Assembly (NCBI GenBank): GCA_910578755.1
Contig: CAJTSZ010000022.1
Location: 1 to 13,162 of the forward strand
Direction: 5' to 3'
Length of the DNA: 13,162 nucleotides
DNA from: an uncultured Oscillospiraceae bacterium
GTDB lineage: Bacteria; Bacillota; Clostridia; Oscillospirales; Ruminococcaceae
Below, piece by piece: positions 5,290 through 13,159 of this stretch (position 1 is the stretch's first letter; each line of letters starts with the position of its first letter). Below the pieces are notes generated by a model. That model saw nothing but the letters and a program-made list of their open reading frames with translations, did no database searches and was not told the origin of the DNA. Made by a program: the position numbers and the translations under genes.

Positions 5290-7911
5290 CTATTTTTCAA
5301 AAGCAGCAAGGCTTTCTTCAATTTTAGCCATGCGCTCCTGGGCCTTGGCTAATTTTTCCCGTTCAACGGCAATCACCTTTTCCGGGGCTTTGGCTACAAA
5401 GCCGGGGTTGTTCAGCTTGCCGGAAAGGAAGGAAATATCCTTTTGGCAGTCGGCCTTTTCCTTGCTGAGGCGGGCAATTTCCTTTTCCCGGTCAACCAGC
5501 TGGGCCAAAGGGATAAAAATACGGGCGCTGTCGGTAATCACCTGTACACAGCCTTCGGCGTCAAAGCTGCTGCCAATCTCCACGGCGTCGGCCCAGGCCA
5601 GGCGCTCCAGGAAGGCACAGCCCTGGCGGAATACATCCTCAAAGGAGGTTTCAATAAACAGGGTCGCCTTTTTGGAGGGCGGTACATTCATTTCGGAACG
5701 GCGGGCGCGAACCGCCTTAATGGCATCCATTAGCTTTTCAAACTGCTGTTCCTGGGCGGCAAAGTTCAGCTCCTCCTTGTACCGGGGCCACTGGGAAACC
5801 ATAATGCTTTCGCCCTGGTGGGGAAGGGCCTGCCAAATTTCCTCTGTAATAAAGGGCATAAAGGGGTGCAGCAGCTGCAAGGTGCCGTTCATAACATAAA
5901 CCAGGACATGGCGGGCAGGCTCCGCAGCTTCTCCCCCTTCCCACAGGCGGGATTTGCACAGCTCCACATACCAGTCGCAGAAAACGTCCCAAATAAAGTC
6001 GTACAGCTTGCCTACGGCAATGCCCAGCTCGAATTTTTCTAAATTCTCCGTAACCTCTTTTACCAGCTGGTTGTACTTGGAAAGCACCCATTGGTCCTCA
6101 ATGGCCAGGCTTTGGGGGATGGAAACAGCCATATTCTCATCGGTCAGGTTCATTAAGATGAACCGGGAGGCATTCCACAGCTTGTTGGCAAAGTTGCGGC
6201 TGGCCAGCACCTTGTCATCGCTGAAGCGCATATCGTTGCCGGGGGTGTTGCCGGTGGCCAGGGTGAAGCGCAGGGCGTCGGCGCCGTACTGGTCAATAAT
6301 CTCCAATGGGTCAATACCGTTGCCTAAGGATTTGGACATCTTCCGCCCCTGGGCGTCCCGCACCAGGCCATGGAACAGTACCGTGTTAAAGGGGATACTG
6401 CCCATGTGTTCCAGCCCGGAGAAAATCATCCTTGCTACCCAGAAGAAAATAATATCATACCCGGTAACCAGAGTGCTGGTGGGGTAGAAGTACTTCAATT
6501 CTTCGGTGTTGTCCGGCCAGCCCAGGGTGGAGAAAGGCCATAATGCGGAGGAGAACCAGGTATCCAAAGTGTCCTCGTCCTGCTTTATGTGGCTGCTGCC
6601 GCACTTAGCGCAGGTGTGTACCGCTTCTTTGGAAACCATAACCTCGCCGCAGTCCTGGCAGTAGTAGGCGGGGATGCGGTGGCCCCACCAAAGCTGGCGG
6701 GAAATGCACCAATCTTTAATATTTTCCATCCAGTTGTAGTAGGTTTTATCCATGCGCTCAGGAATAAGGCGGATTTCGCCGCTGCGCACTGCTTCAATGG
6801 CGGGCTTGGCCAGGGGCTCCATTTTTACAAACCACTGCTTGGAAACCATAGGTTCTACAGTGGTGGAACAGCGGTAGCAGGTGCCTACGTTGTGGGTATG
6901 CTCCTCTATTTTCACCAGATAGCCCTGTTCCTCCAAATCGGCAACAATGGCCTTGCGGGCCTCGTAGCGGTCCATGCCGGCGTATTTGCCGCAGCTGGCG
7001 GCCATGGAGCCGTCGTCGTTCATCACCTTAATAATGGGCAGGCTGTGGCGGGCGCCTACGCCAAAGTCGTTGGGGTCGTGGGCGGGGGTAATTTTTACTA
7101 CGCCGGTGCCAAATTCCATATCAACATAATCATCGGCCACAATGGGGATTTCCCGGCCAACCAGCGGCAAAATCACGTTTTTGCCAATAATGGCTTGGTA
7201 GCGTTCATCCTTGGGGTTTACTGCAACGGCGGTATCTCCCAGCATGGTTTCCGGGCGGGTGGTGGCAAGCTGAACAGAACCGCTGCCATCGGCCAAGGGG
7301 TACCGCAGATGCCAGAAGTGGCCGGCTTGCTCCTCATACTCTACCTCCGCGTCGGAAATAGAGGTTTTGCAGTGGGGGCACCAGTTAATAATGCGCTCGC
7401 CCTGGTAAATAAGCCCTTTGTTATAAAGGTTTACAAAAACCTCGTTTACCGCCTTGGAGCAGCCCTCGTCCAGGGTAAAGCGCTCCCGTTCCCAGTCGCA
7501 GGAGGAGCCCAGCTTTTTCAGCTGTTCTACAATGCGGCCGCCGTACTGGCGTTTCCAGTCCCAAACACGGTTCAAAAAGGCTTCCCGGCCCAGGCCCTCT
7601 TTCGTGAGGCCCTCCTTGGCAATGGCCTCCACTACCTTTGCCTCCGTGGCAATGGAAGCATGGTCTGTTCCAGGCAGCCACAGGGCTTCGTAGCCCTGCA
7701 TCCGGCGAAAGCGGATTAAAATATCCTGCAAGGTTTCGTCCAAGGCGTGTCCCATGTGGAGCTGGCCGGTAATGTTTGGCGGGGGAATTACAATGGTGTA
7801 TGGTTTTTTGTCTGGATTGGGCTCTGCGTGGAAATAGCCGCCATTGAGCCAAAATTGATAAATTTTATCTTCAAATTTGCCAGGTTCATAAACTTTGTTT
7901 AGTTCTTTCAT
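5290..7911 (-). CDS. valS: Valyl-tRNA synthetase
   Basis: An 873-residue class I aminoacyl-tRNA synthetase that charges tRNA-Val with valine and edits mischarged threonine. The catalytic Rossmann fold carries PPPNITGQLHMGH (HIGH motif, residues 52-55) and GRKMSKSLGNGIDP (KMSKS, 524-528). The CP1 editing domain spans about 190-340 (TTRPETMLGDTAVAV, GTGVVKITPAHDPNDFG). Cys pairs at 178/181, 345/348, 418/421 and 434/437 are probable zinc ligands. The anticodon-binding domain follows KMSKS, and the last ~65 residues form the Val-specific tRNA-binding coiled coil. Length is normal for the family. ATG at 7911 has GGAGG 8 nt upstream. An in-frame ATG at 8001 would add 30 residues but lies inside the T-box terminator, so it is rejected. 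Expression is controlled by the upstream T-box. Confidence 0.98.
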   Translation of the reverse strand: MKELNKVYEPGKFEDKIYQFWLNGGYFHAEPNPDKKPYTIVIPPPNITGQLHMGHALDETLQDILIRFRRMQGYEALWLPGTDHASIATEAKVVEAIAKEGLTKEGLGREAFLNRVWDWKRQYGGRIVEQLKKLGSSCDWERERFTLDEGCSKAVNEVFVNLYNKGLIYQGERIINWCPHCKTSISDAEVEYEEQAGHFWHLRYPLADGSGSVQLATTRPETMLGDTAVAVNPKDERYQAIIGKNVILPLVGREIPIVADDYVDMEFGTGVVKITPAHDPNDFGVGARHSLPIIKVMNDDGSMAASCGKYAGMDRYEARKAIVADLEEQGYLVKIEEHTHNVGTCYRCSTTVEPMVSKQWFVKMEPLAKPAIEAVRSGEIRLIPERMDKTYYNWMENIKDWCISRQLWWGHRIPAYYCQDCGEVMVSKEAVHTCAKCGSSHIKQDEDTLDTWFSSALWPFSTLGWPDNTEELKYFYPTSTLVTGYDIIFFWVARMIFSGLEHMGSIPFNTVLFHGLVRDAQGRKMSKSLGNGIDPLEIIDQYGADALRFTLATGNTPGNDMRFSDDKVLASRNFANKLWNASRFILMNLTDENMAVSIPQSLAIEDQWVLSKYNQLVKEVTENLEKFELGIAVGKLYDFIWDVFCDWYVELCKSRLWEGGEAAEPARHVLVYVMNGTLQLLHPFMPFITEEIWQALPHQGESIMVSQWPRYKEELNFAAQEQQFEKLMDAIKAVRARRSEMNVPPSKKATLFIETSFEDVFRQGCAFLERLAWADAVEIGSSFDAEGCVQVITDSARIFIPLAQLVDREKEIARLSKEKADCQKDISFLSGKLNNPGFVAKAPEKVIAVEREKLAKAQERMAKIEESLAAFEK

Positions 7912-7981
7912 GGGGAAAGCCTCCTTTAAAATTTTAGAATCTGCCAGGGGGATTTTTCCGCCTGTGCCGAAACGGCGCAAT

Positions 7982-8017
7982 AAAAAAACCGCCCCAAGCA
8001 ATTTTTGCTTAGGGCGG
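7982..8017 (-). terminator. T-box attenuator terminator
   Basis: On the minus strand CCGCCCTAAGC pairs with GCTTGGGGCGG (11 bp, one G-U) and is followed by T7. It is mutually exclusive with the antiterminator formed by the T-box sequence just upstream, and ends about 70 nt before the valS start. Confidence 0.93.
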
Positions 8018-8280
8018 AAATATTGTTACTTCCGTGGTACCACCTAAATTCGGAAAAGCCATTACAGCTCCCGCACTTTGTGCAGCGCAGGCTGTTTGCC
8101 TATGCCGCCTTCCCGGTAACGGGGGAAAAACCGTTGAAGCCTACTGGGGCAGCTTGCCCGTTGGGTTCAAGGCTCAAAGGCTACCTTCCGCACCTGCCTC
8201 ACGAAGATTTTCACCAGCCATCTTCTCTCTTTGCATCAGCAAGGCGCCTACTCTTCCTTATCACAGCCTGTCCCTTTATT
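7982..8280 (-). promoter_or_regulatory. T-box leader of valS, specifier GUA
   Basis: Read on the minus strand. GGCT (8268-8265) and GGG (8274-8272) pair with AGCC and CCC near 8174-8163 as the base of stem I. The conserved AGGAAGAGTA (8258-8249), AGAGAG (8231-8225 area) and GGCTGGTG (8219-8212) follow. GGAAG-GTA-GCCTTTGAG places the specifier GUA at 8184-8182, a valine codon that matches the gene. The T-box sequence TTTAGGTGGTACCACGG lies at about 8048-8032. An 11-bp terminator (8017-8007 with 7999-7989) ends in seven Ts (7988-7982). Uncharged tRNA-Val should favour the antiterminator and read-through into valS. Confidence 0.93.
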
Positions 8281-8287
8281 TTAAATG

Positions 8288-8345
8288 TTTTTATTGCTTT
8301 GCAATAAAAAGCTGATGTGCAAGCAGCCCTCCCTGCTTCATGCAC
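8288..8345 (-). repeat. Two extra hairpins between the valS promoter and the T-box
   Basis: In the transcript, GTGCA/TGCAC with an inner AGCAG/CTGCT (8345-8317) forms one hairpin. TTTTTATTGC-AAA-GCAATAAAAA (8310-8288, 10 bp) forms a second. They fill the roughly 95 nt between the predicted start site (~8375) and stem I and are not part of the T-box core I recognise. Confidence 0.55.
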
Positions 8346-8381
8346 AAAAAATAGTTTCCCTTTGTTCAACCATTTTTCATC

Positions 8382-8410
8382 ATTATAGCAGGTAAAAAAC
8401 AGCAGGTCAA
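8382..8410 (-). promoter_or_regulatory. Promoter of the valS T-box transcript
   Basis: On the minus strand TTGACC (8410-8405) and a consensus TATAAT (8387-8382) are separated by exactly 17 nt. It lies upstream of the T-box and reads into it. Confidence 0.85.
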
Positions 8411-8775
8411 GGGGGCAATGGCTTCTTTGGGGATTTCAGCCCCGCACCCCGGGTGCCCCATTCTTTTGGCGAGAAAAGAATGGGGGAAGCCCTACGGGTA
8501 CCCGTTATTTGGCAGTGCCACTTAATGAAAGGCGGCAACCGGTGTTTGTACAGCGTCACGCCCTTCAGTGAAGGGTTACAAGTTTGGCAAAGCCAAACTT
8601 GCGAAAATTTCAGTAATGGCAGAAGTTATCGCAAGCTTGCTTTGCGAACTTGCAGCCCCACAGTGTGGGCTGGCCTGCCCGCTTACAAGCCCCGCCAACC
8701 GCTGCTTTGTTGGAGGCATGCAAGAATAGGGCCTAAAGCCCAAGGCTGGGGTCTTTTTTGCGGGCTTGATTCATA
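8411..8775. repeat. Hairpin-rich non-coding region, copy B
   Basis: No gene is supported here. Inverted repeats are dense: a 12-bp hairpin CCCCATTCTTTT/AAAAGAATGGGG (8456-8467 with 8474-8485), CCCTTC-agt-GAAGGG (8561-8575), CAAGTTTGGC-aaa-GCCAAACTTG (8579-8601), CGCAA/TTGCG (8630-8646), and AGCCC/GGGCT (8654-8671). AATGGCAGA near 8616 and a GCAAGCTTGC palindrome recur in similar order in the 5101-5223 region, suggesting a shared, diverged repeat unit. Confidence 0.45.
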
Positions 8776-8812
8776 AAATTACTAACCTGGAAAATAGTAA
8801 GGGGGAAATAGT

Positions 8813-9958
8813 ATGAAGCGAATGATTGCCGCCGCTTTGGCGGCAGCCTGTTTATTCCGCCTGCCCTGCGCGGCAGAAACCTTGGCCCAGGAAAAGGGAG
8901 AGCACAACATCAAGGCCCAGGCCGCCCTGCTTATGGAGGAAACAACGGGGGAAATCCTCTACGCCCAAAATGAAAACCAGCCAGTGGCGCCGGCATCTAT
9001 TACCAAAATAATGGGGCTTATTTTGGTGGCAGAGCAGCTGGAAAGCGGGGCAATGTCTCTGGAAGAAAAGCTGACCTGCTCGGAATATGCAAAATCTATG
9101 GGTGGTTCGGAAATATGGCTGAAGGTGGGGGAACAAATGACAGTAGAGGATCTGCTGAAGGCGGTTGTCATAGCCAGCGCCAACGACGCTATGGTAGTAT
9201 TTGCGGAGAAAATTGGAGGTACCGAGGAAGGCTTTGTGGAAATGATGAACCAAAAAGCCAAAGCTTTAGGGGCAGAAAACACAAATTTTGTAAACTGCGT
9301 CGGCTTTGATGAGGATAACCACAAAACAACTGCCTATGATATTGCCCTTATGGCCCGGGAACTGCTGAGCCACCCCATTATTACCCAGTACAGCACCATT
9401 TGGATGGATAGCCTGCGGGGCGGGGAAACCCAGTTGGTAAATACCAACCGGCTGGTGCGCTTTTATGACGGAACCACCGGCCTAAAAACAGGAACAACAG
9501 ACGCCGCAGGCCATTGCCTGTGCGCCACAGCCAAGCGGGGGGACCTTTCTTTAATTAGCGTAGTTATGGGCTGCAAAACAGGGGAGGAACGGTTTGAGGA
9601 GTCCAAAAAGCTGCTGGACCACGGTTTTTCTACCTATGTTATATATCAGCCCCAGCCGGTGGAACTGCCGCCCCTTTCTGTGGAACGGGGTACCCAGGAG
9701 CAGGTGGCCCTGCGGTGCCCGGCCCCCCAAGGCGTTGTACTGACTAAAGAGCAAGCTCAGCTTGCCCAGGAACTGCTGCCGGAACTCAACGCCGTGGCGG
9801 CCCCGGTGGAGGAGGGGCAAACCGTAGGGGAAATACAAATTACAGTGGACGGGAAAACCGTGGCCTCCTACCCGGTGCAGGCTTCCTTTGCGGTGCCACG
9901 GCGAACCTGGGGAAAAAGCGTTGGTATGCTGTTTTCCGCCTTAATTTGTATGAATTAA
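8813..9958 (+). CDS. D-alanyl-D-alanine carboxypeptidase (low-molecular-weight PBP, S11)
   Basis: A 381-residue secreted serine DD-peptidase that removes the terminal D-Ala of peptidoglycan pentapeptides outside the membrane. Residues 1-21 are a short signal peptide ending PCAA. All three active-site motifs of the S11 family are present: SITK (62-65, nucleophile Ser62 and Lys65), SAN (122-124), and KTG (225-227). The catalytic domain extends to about 275, followed by a beta-rich PBP5-type C-terminal domain (about 275-360). A final WGKSVGMLFSALICMN segment could be the membrane-anchoring helix. Length matches DacA/DacF proteins, and I cannot tell vegetative DacA from sporulation DacF. AAGGGGG lies 7 nt before ATG. 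It stands alone between two repeat-rich spacers; no clear promoter was found, and no T-run terminator follows. Confidence 0.93.
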   Translation: MKRMIAAALAAACLFRLPCAAETLAQEKGEHNIKAQAALLMEETTGEILYAQNENQPVAPASITKIMGLILVAEQLESGAMSLEEKLTCSEYAKSMGGSEIWLKVGEQMTVEDLLKAVVIASANDAMVVFAEKIGGTEEGFVEMMNQKAKALGAENTNFVNCVGFDEDNHKTTAYDIALMARELLSHPIITQYSTIWMDSLRGGETQLVNTNRLVRFYDGTTGLKTGTTDAAGHCLCATAKRGDLSLISVVMGCKTGEERFEESKKLLDHGFSTYVIYQPQPVELPPLSVERGTQEQVALRCPAPQGVVLTKEQAQLAQELLPELNAVAAPVEEGQTVGEIQITVDGKTVASYPVQASFAVPRRTWGKSVGMLFSALICMN

Positions 9959-9963
9959 ACTTG

Positions 9964-10145
9964 TGGGGCGGGCAGTCACCCCATGCAGGGCGCGCCGCCC
10001 CTGCACTGGCCTACCCGGCCCGGGTCCATATTTCTTTTGGAAGTGTTCAGCCATTTCCAAGCCTGTGCTGGCGGGCTTACGCAAGCCCAAAACCTACAGA
10101 GGACACCGCAATAAGTTATGGGGCTGAAAGCTCCAAAAAGGCCCC
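9964..10145. repeat. Intergenic inverted repeats after the carboxypeptidase gene
   Basis: This gap holds TGGGG/CCCCA (9964-9983), GCAGGG/CCCTGC (9985-10004), TTGGAA/TTCCAA (10037-10060), GGGCTT-acgc-AAGCCC (10073-10088), and GGGGC/GCCCC (about 10120-10145). None is followed by a T-run. The style matches the spacers at 5101 and 8411. No gene is supported. Confidence 0.4.
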
Positions 10146-10190
10146 AAAATGAACAATTTGTATAAAAGTATGCTTTTTTCAAAAGTAAAC

Positions 10191-10219
10191 TTGAAAAAAA
10201 TGCTTAAATCGTGTATGAT
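10191..10219 (+). promoter_or_regulatory. Promoter of pgi
   Basis: TTGAAA (10191-10196) and TATGAT (10214-10219) are separated by 17 nt, in an AT-rich stretch ending 29 nt before the pgi start codon. A single mismatch in each hexamer. Confidence 0.75.
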
Positions 10220-10248
10220 AACAATATATCAAAAGGGAGGATTTTGAA

Positions 10249-11586
10249 ATGGCAGTAACGTTAAATACAAAATACCTTGCCCCCTTTGTCCAAAGCCACG
10301 AATTGGCTGCGGTGGCTCCCCAGGTGGAAGCGGCCCACCGTACGCTTCACGAAAAAACCGGTTTGGGCAATGAGTTTTTAGGTTGGCTTTCCTTGCCAAA
10401 GGATTATGACAAAGCAGAATTTGCCAGAATCCAGGCAGCAGCAAAAAAAATACAAAAAAATTCCCAGGTTCTTGTAGTCATTGGCATTGGCGGTTCCTAC
10501 CTTGGGGCCAGGGCGGCAATAGAATTGCTCCATTCCCCGCAGTATAACCAGCTGCCTAAGGCTACGCCGGAAATTTACTTTGCCGGCAGCAGCATCAGCC
10601 CCCAGGCTTTGGGTAATATTATTAAGCTGTGCCAGGGAAAGGATTTTTCTGTAAACGTAATCTCCAAATCCGGCACAACCACGGAACCAGCATTGGCTTT
10701 CCGGGTATTCCGGAAGCTTTTAATAGAAAAATACGGCAAAGAAGGCGCTAAGGAGCGCATTTTCTGCACAACAGATAAAGCCAAGGGTACCCTGAAAACC
10801 TTGGCCGACCGGGAAGGGTACGAAACCTTTGTTATTCCCGATGATGTTGGCGGGCGCTTTTCCGTACTTACAGCAGTGGGCCTGCTGCCCATTGCCGTTT
10901 CCGGCGCAAATATCAAGGCCCTAATAAAGGGCGCGGCAGACGCTATGGAGGCCTACAGCGTTTGCGATTTAGAAAAAAACCATTGTTACCGTTATGCGGC
11001 CCTGCGCAGTATTTTAAACCGCAAGGGCAAGGCCGTGGAACTAATGGTCAGCTACGAACCCTCTTTTGCCATGATGGCAGAGTGGTATAAACAATTATTT
11101 GGTGAAAGCGAAGGTAAGGACGGCAAGGGCTTGTACCCTTCCTCCGTTATATTTTCTACGGACCTGCATTCCATGGGGCAATTTATTCAGGAGGGTTCCC
11201 CCCTGCTGTTTGAAACCGTGGTGGATTTTAAAAAAGCCCCCGACGATTGCTTTATTGAAATGGACGAGGAAAATTTTGACGGCCTCAATTTCTTGGCAAA
11301 CCAAAATATGTCCGTTGTAAACCGCAAGGCCATGGAAGGCACCATTTTGGCCCATACCCAGGGCGGGGTGCCCAACATTGTTTTGGAACTGCCGGAAAAC
11401 AACGAGTACGAGTTGGGCCAAATGATTTATTTCTTTGAAAAAGCGTGTGCCATTTCGGCATATTTGCTTGGCGTAAACCCGTTTAACCAGCCAGGGGTGG
11501 AAAGCTATAAAAAGAATATGTTCGCCCTGCTGGGCAAACCGGGGTACGAGGACCAAAAAGCGGCCTTGGAAGAACAGCTGAAGTAA
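10249..11586 (+). CDS. pgi: Glucose-6-phosphate isomerase
   Basis: A 445-residue cytoplasmic enzyme interconverting glucose 6-phosphate and fructose 6-phosphate in glycolysis and gluconeogenesis. The two SIS sugar-phosphate domains are visible: VLVVIGIGGSYLGARAA (about 74-90) and VISKSGTTTEPALAF (about 137-151), the latter carrying the phosphate-binding SGTT. DDVGGRFSVLTAVGLLP (about 198-214) is PGI signature 1. EGSP near 315 contributes to the active site. NPFNQPGVESYKKN near 410-423 holds the C-terminal signature with the catalytic-region lysine. The length is that of the short Firmicute PGI, not the ~550-residue enterobacterial form. GGGAGG lies 8 nt before ATG. It has its own promoter and no terminator before the next gene 39 nt downstream. 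Confidence 0.98.
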   Translation: MAVTLNTKYLAPFVQSHELAAVAPQVEAAHRTLHEKTGLGNEFLGWLSLPKDYDKAEFARIQAAAKKIQKNSQVLVVIGIGGSYLGARAAIELLHSPQYNQLPKATPEIYFAGSSISPQALGNIIKLCQGKDFSVNVISKSGTTTEPALAFRVFRKLLIEKYGKEGAKERIFCTTDKAKGTLKTLADREGYETFVIPDDVGGRFSVLTAVGLLPIAVSGANIKALIKGAADAMEAYSVCDLEKNHCYRYAALRSILNRKGKAVELMVSYEPSFAMMAEWYKQLFGESEGKDGKGLYPSSVIFSTDLHSMGQFIQEGSPLLFETVVDFKKAPDDCFIEMDEENFDGLNFLANQNMSVVNRKAMEGTILAHTQGGVPNIVLELPENNEYELGQMIYFFEKACAISAYLLGVNPFNQPGVESYKKNMFALLGKPGYEDQKAALEEQLK

Positions 11587-11625
11587 CACAGGGTCGGCTC
11601 ACCCAAATAAAAGGAGGAATTTAAT

Positions 11626-12048
11626 ATGATTAAACTAATCGTAGGTACAAAAGGCGCAGGTAAAACAAAAACTATTGTAAGCATGGCAAACGCAGCAGGG
11701 GAATCCTCTAACGGTAATGTTGTTTTTGTAGAAAAAGGGATGAAGCTCCAGTATGATTTGGCCACTTCCGTTCGTTTGGTAGATACAGAAGAATACGATA
11801 TTGTTGGCTTTGAAAAATGCTACGGCTTCCTTACCGGCATCCTGGCTGGAAACTACGACATTACCCATATGTTTGTGGATGGCACCTTTAAAATTGGCGG
11901 CGCAGAAAGAGACCTTTGCGGCTTTGGTAAAATGATTGATGCCCTGGCCGCCCACACAGAAAAATCCAACGTGGAAATTATTTTTACCGTTTCCTGCGAT
12001 GCTTCTGAACTGCCGGAAAACGCAAAACAGTATATTATCAACCAATAA
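11626..12048 (+). CDS. Small P-loop ATP-binding protein of unknown function
   Basis: A 140-residue protein starting directly with a P-loop: MIKLIVGTKGAGKTKT gives Walker A G7-x4-GKT14. ITHMFVDG with Asp85 fits a Walker B strand. The core is too small for a full AAA+ or ABC ATPase, with no ABC signature or arginine finger that I can see. Similar short clostridial proteins are often labelled 'twitching motility protein PilT' or 'ATP-binding protein', a weak label from the P-loop alone; no pilus genes lie nearby. Nucleotide binding is well supported; hydrolysis and role are unknown. GGAGG lies 8 nt before ATG. It sits 39 nt behind pgi without a terminator, so it is probably co-transcribed, and both end at the hairpin at 12087. 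Codons lean to AT in the first half. Confidence 0.85.
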   Translation: MIKLIVGTKGAGKTKTIVSMANAAGESSNGNVVFVEKGMKLQYDLATSVRLVDTEEYDIVGFEKCYGFLTGILAGNYDITHMFVDGTFKIGGAERDLCGFGKMIDALAAHTEKSNVEIIFTVSCDASELPENAKQYIINQ

Positions 12049-12086
12049 GCTGCCCCACAGAATAGGGAAGCGGGACAATAGCAATC

Positions 12087-12121
12087 AAAGGCAGGGTAGG
12101 CTTTCACCCTGCCTTTTGCTT
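12087..12121 (+). terminator. Intrinsic terminator of the pgi operon
   Basis: AAAGGCAGGGT (12087-12097) pairs perfectly with ACCCTGCCTTT (12106-12116), 8-nt loop, ending TTTTGCTTT. It follows the P-loop gene by about 40 nt. Confidence 0.88.
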
Positions 12122-12150
12122 TGGCACATTAACAAAAAGGGCCGTAAAAC
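12121..12150 (+). promoter_or_regulatory. Candidate promoter of the lipoprotein gene
   Basis: TTGGCA (12121-12126) and TAAAAC (12145-12150) are 18 nt apart, between the pgi-operon terminator and the lipoprotein start. The -10 is a weak match, so this is tentative. Confidence 0.35.
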
Positions 12151-12189
12151 ATGGTCAAACTCTGTAAAAGCAGACTAAGGGAGAAAAAA

Positions 12190-13089
12190 ATGGAAAAATA
12201 CCTGAAAAAATGGGGGGCGCTGGCCCTGCTTTTCCTGTTTCTGTTGGCCTTTGGGGCCTGCTCCGGAAGAAGTACCGGGGAAGAAGCAAAGCTTATCTAC
12301 GGCCAGTGGACCACAGAGGAAGGGGTTATGTACACCCTGCTGGAAAACGGGAATTTTTATTGGCACAGGAACAAGCAAGCCCTAAATAACGATTATTATT
12401 GGGGAACCATGGAGGTGTGCAGCGGCCAGGACGCCATGGATCAGCTGGAAATTACCCAGGAGCAGTGGGATACCCAGTATAAAAGCATGGTAAAAAGTAA
12501 GGGACAGCTGTTCTGCGTGCGCCTTTCCCCTAATTATGTGATGCATGATGGGCGGGCGCTGGAAAACCCGCTGGGCGCCCCGCCGGAAAGCATAATTCAG
12601 CTGCGGGTGCTAGTGCAGGAGGATACAGCCGCCTACTACAACTACAAAACAGATGTTTCGGGCCAACTGGCCCGGGAAGAGGAGTGGATTTCCCTGCCGG
12701 AGGCTTTGGCCAGTGACGTCACACTAAAGGCGCCGCCAAAACAACAGCCGGAAGCGGAAGAAAACATTCCCACAGTAAAAATAGCGGAGGACGGCACCGT
12801 CAGCCTCACAGGAACCCTGGCCTATAACGCCCAATGGTATGACAGCGTGGGGAAGGCCTGGAAGGACTGCTATATTTTTGTCGTAAGCCAGGAAACAGCC
12901 CAGGAAATGGCGGAAACCCTGGGGGCGCCAGAGGAAAAGAACCTGCAGGAGGTGGAACTGTTTGCACCAATCCCTTTGGAGGATTATGTGGGTAAAAAGC
13001 TCACAGTGATTGGCACAGCCCAGGCTGCATCCACCACAGAGCACAAGCGCCCTCTGGTGTTTTACGCCAGCGAAATAGTAGAGGGGTAA
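12190..13089 (+). CDS. Predicted lipoprotein of unknown function
   Basis: A 299-residue exported protein. Residues 1-24 are a lipoprotein signal: MEKYLKKW, a hydrophobic core, then LAFGAC with Cys24 as the lipidation site, so it should be anchored on the outer face of the membrane. The N-terminal part (about 30-70: YGQWTTEEGVMYTLLENGNFYWHR ... YYWGTMEV) looks like a small beta-barrel 'G-x-W ... F-x-x-(D/N)G-x-F' module seen in many clostridial lipoproteins. A Pro/Glu/Gln-rich linker near 185-200 separates it from a C-terminal module (VSLTGTLAYNAQWYD to the end) that looks like an OB-type or DUF4431-like fold. I do not claim a family. ATG at 12190 is chosen because GGGAG lies 6 nt upstream and the signal peptide then starts correctly; the ATG at 12151 lacks a ribosome site. 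Confidence 0.8.
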   Translation: MEKYLKKWGALALLFLFLLAFGACSGRSTGEEAKLIYGQWTTEEGVMYTLLENGNFYWHRNKQALNNDYYWGTMEVCSGQDAMDQLEITQEQWDTQYKSMVKSKGQLFCVRLSPNYVMHDGRALENPLGAPPESIIQLRVLVQEDTAAYYNYKTDVSGQLAREEEWISLPEALASDVTLKAPPKQQPEAEENIPTVKIAEDGTVSLTGTLAYNAQWYDSVGKAWKDCYIFVVSQETAQEMAETLGAPEEKNLQEVELFAPIPLEDYVGKKLTVIGTAQAASTTEHKRPLVFYASEIVEG

Positions 13090-13113
13090 AAGCGTACTGC
13101 TTTTACCCCTTTT
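13083..13113 (+). terminator. Intrinsic terminator overlapping the lipoprotein stop codon
   Basis: GGGGTAAAAGC (13083-13093) pairs perfectly with GCTTTTACCCC (13099-13109), then TTTT. The TAA stop codon (13087-13089) is inside the left arm. Confidence 0.87.
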
Positions 13114-13130
13114 CCTATTTCCTTTATAGC

Positions 13131-13159
13131 TTTTGCGGGGCCCGGCAGGCCCCGCAAAA
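13131..13159. repeat. GC-rich 12-bp hairpin at the window's right edge
   Basis: TTTTGCGGGGCC (13131-13142) pairs with GGCCCCGCAAAA (13148-13159) around CGGCA. On neither strand does a proper T-run follow the stem, apart from the Ts inside the arms. It resembles the GCCCCGCAA segment at 5110-5118 and may begin another hairpin-rich spacer. Confidence 0.5.

Noticed and set aside
5216..5899. A 227-residue plus-strand open frame running from the spacer into the valS 3' end
   Set aside because: It crosses the valS terminator hairpin and is antisense to the ValRS coiled coil, with Ser/Arg-rich low-quality protein.
6589..7719. A 376-residue plus-strand open frame opposite valS
   Set aside because: Gly/Ala-rich translation without domains or a ribosome site. 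It is the antisense shadow of valS.
7912..8001. A 30-residue N-terminal extension of valS from an ATG at 8001
   Set aside because: It would start inside the T-box terminator hairpin and lacks a ribosome site, while ATG at 7911 has GGAGG 8 nt upstream and the normal ValRS N-terminus.
8453..8776. A 107-residue plus-strand open frame before the carboxypeptidase gene
   Set aside because: It is made of inverted repeats, has no ribosome site, and encodes a Trp/Cys-rich composition typical of spurious frames.
5101..10145. Spaced hairpins as a CRISPR array
   Set aside because: The repeats are inverted, diverged and kilobases apart; there are no regular direct repeats with spacers and no cas genes.
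12151..12189. Upstream ATG start for the lipoprotein at 12151
   Set aside because: It would place 13 charged residues before the signal peptide and has no ribosome site, unlike ATG at 12190.
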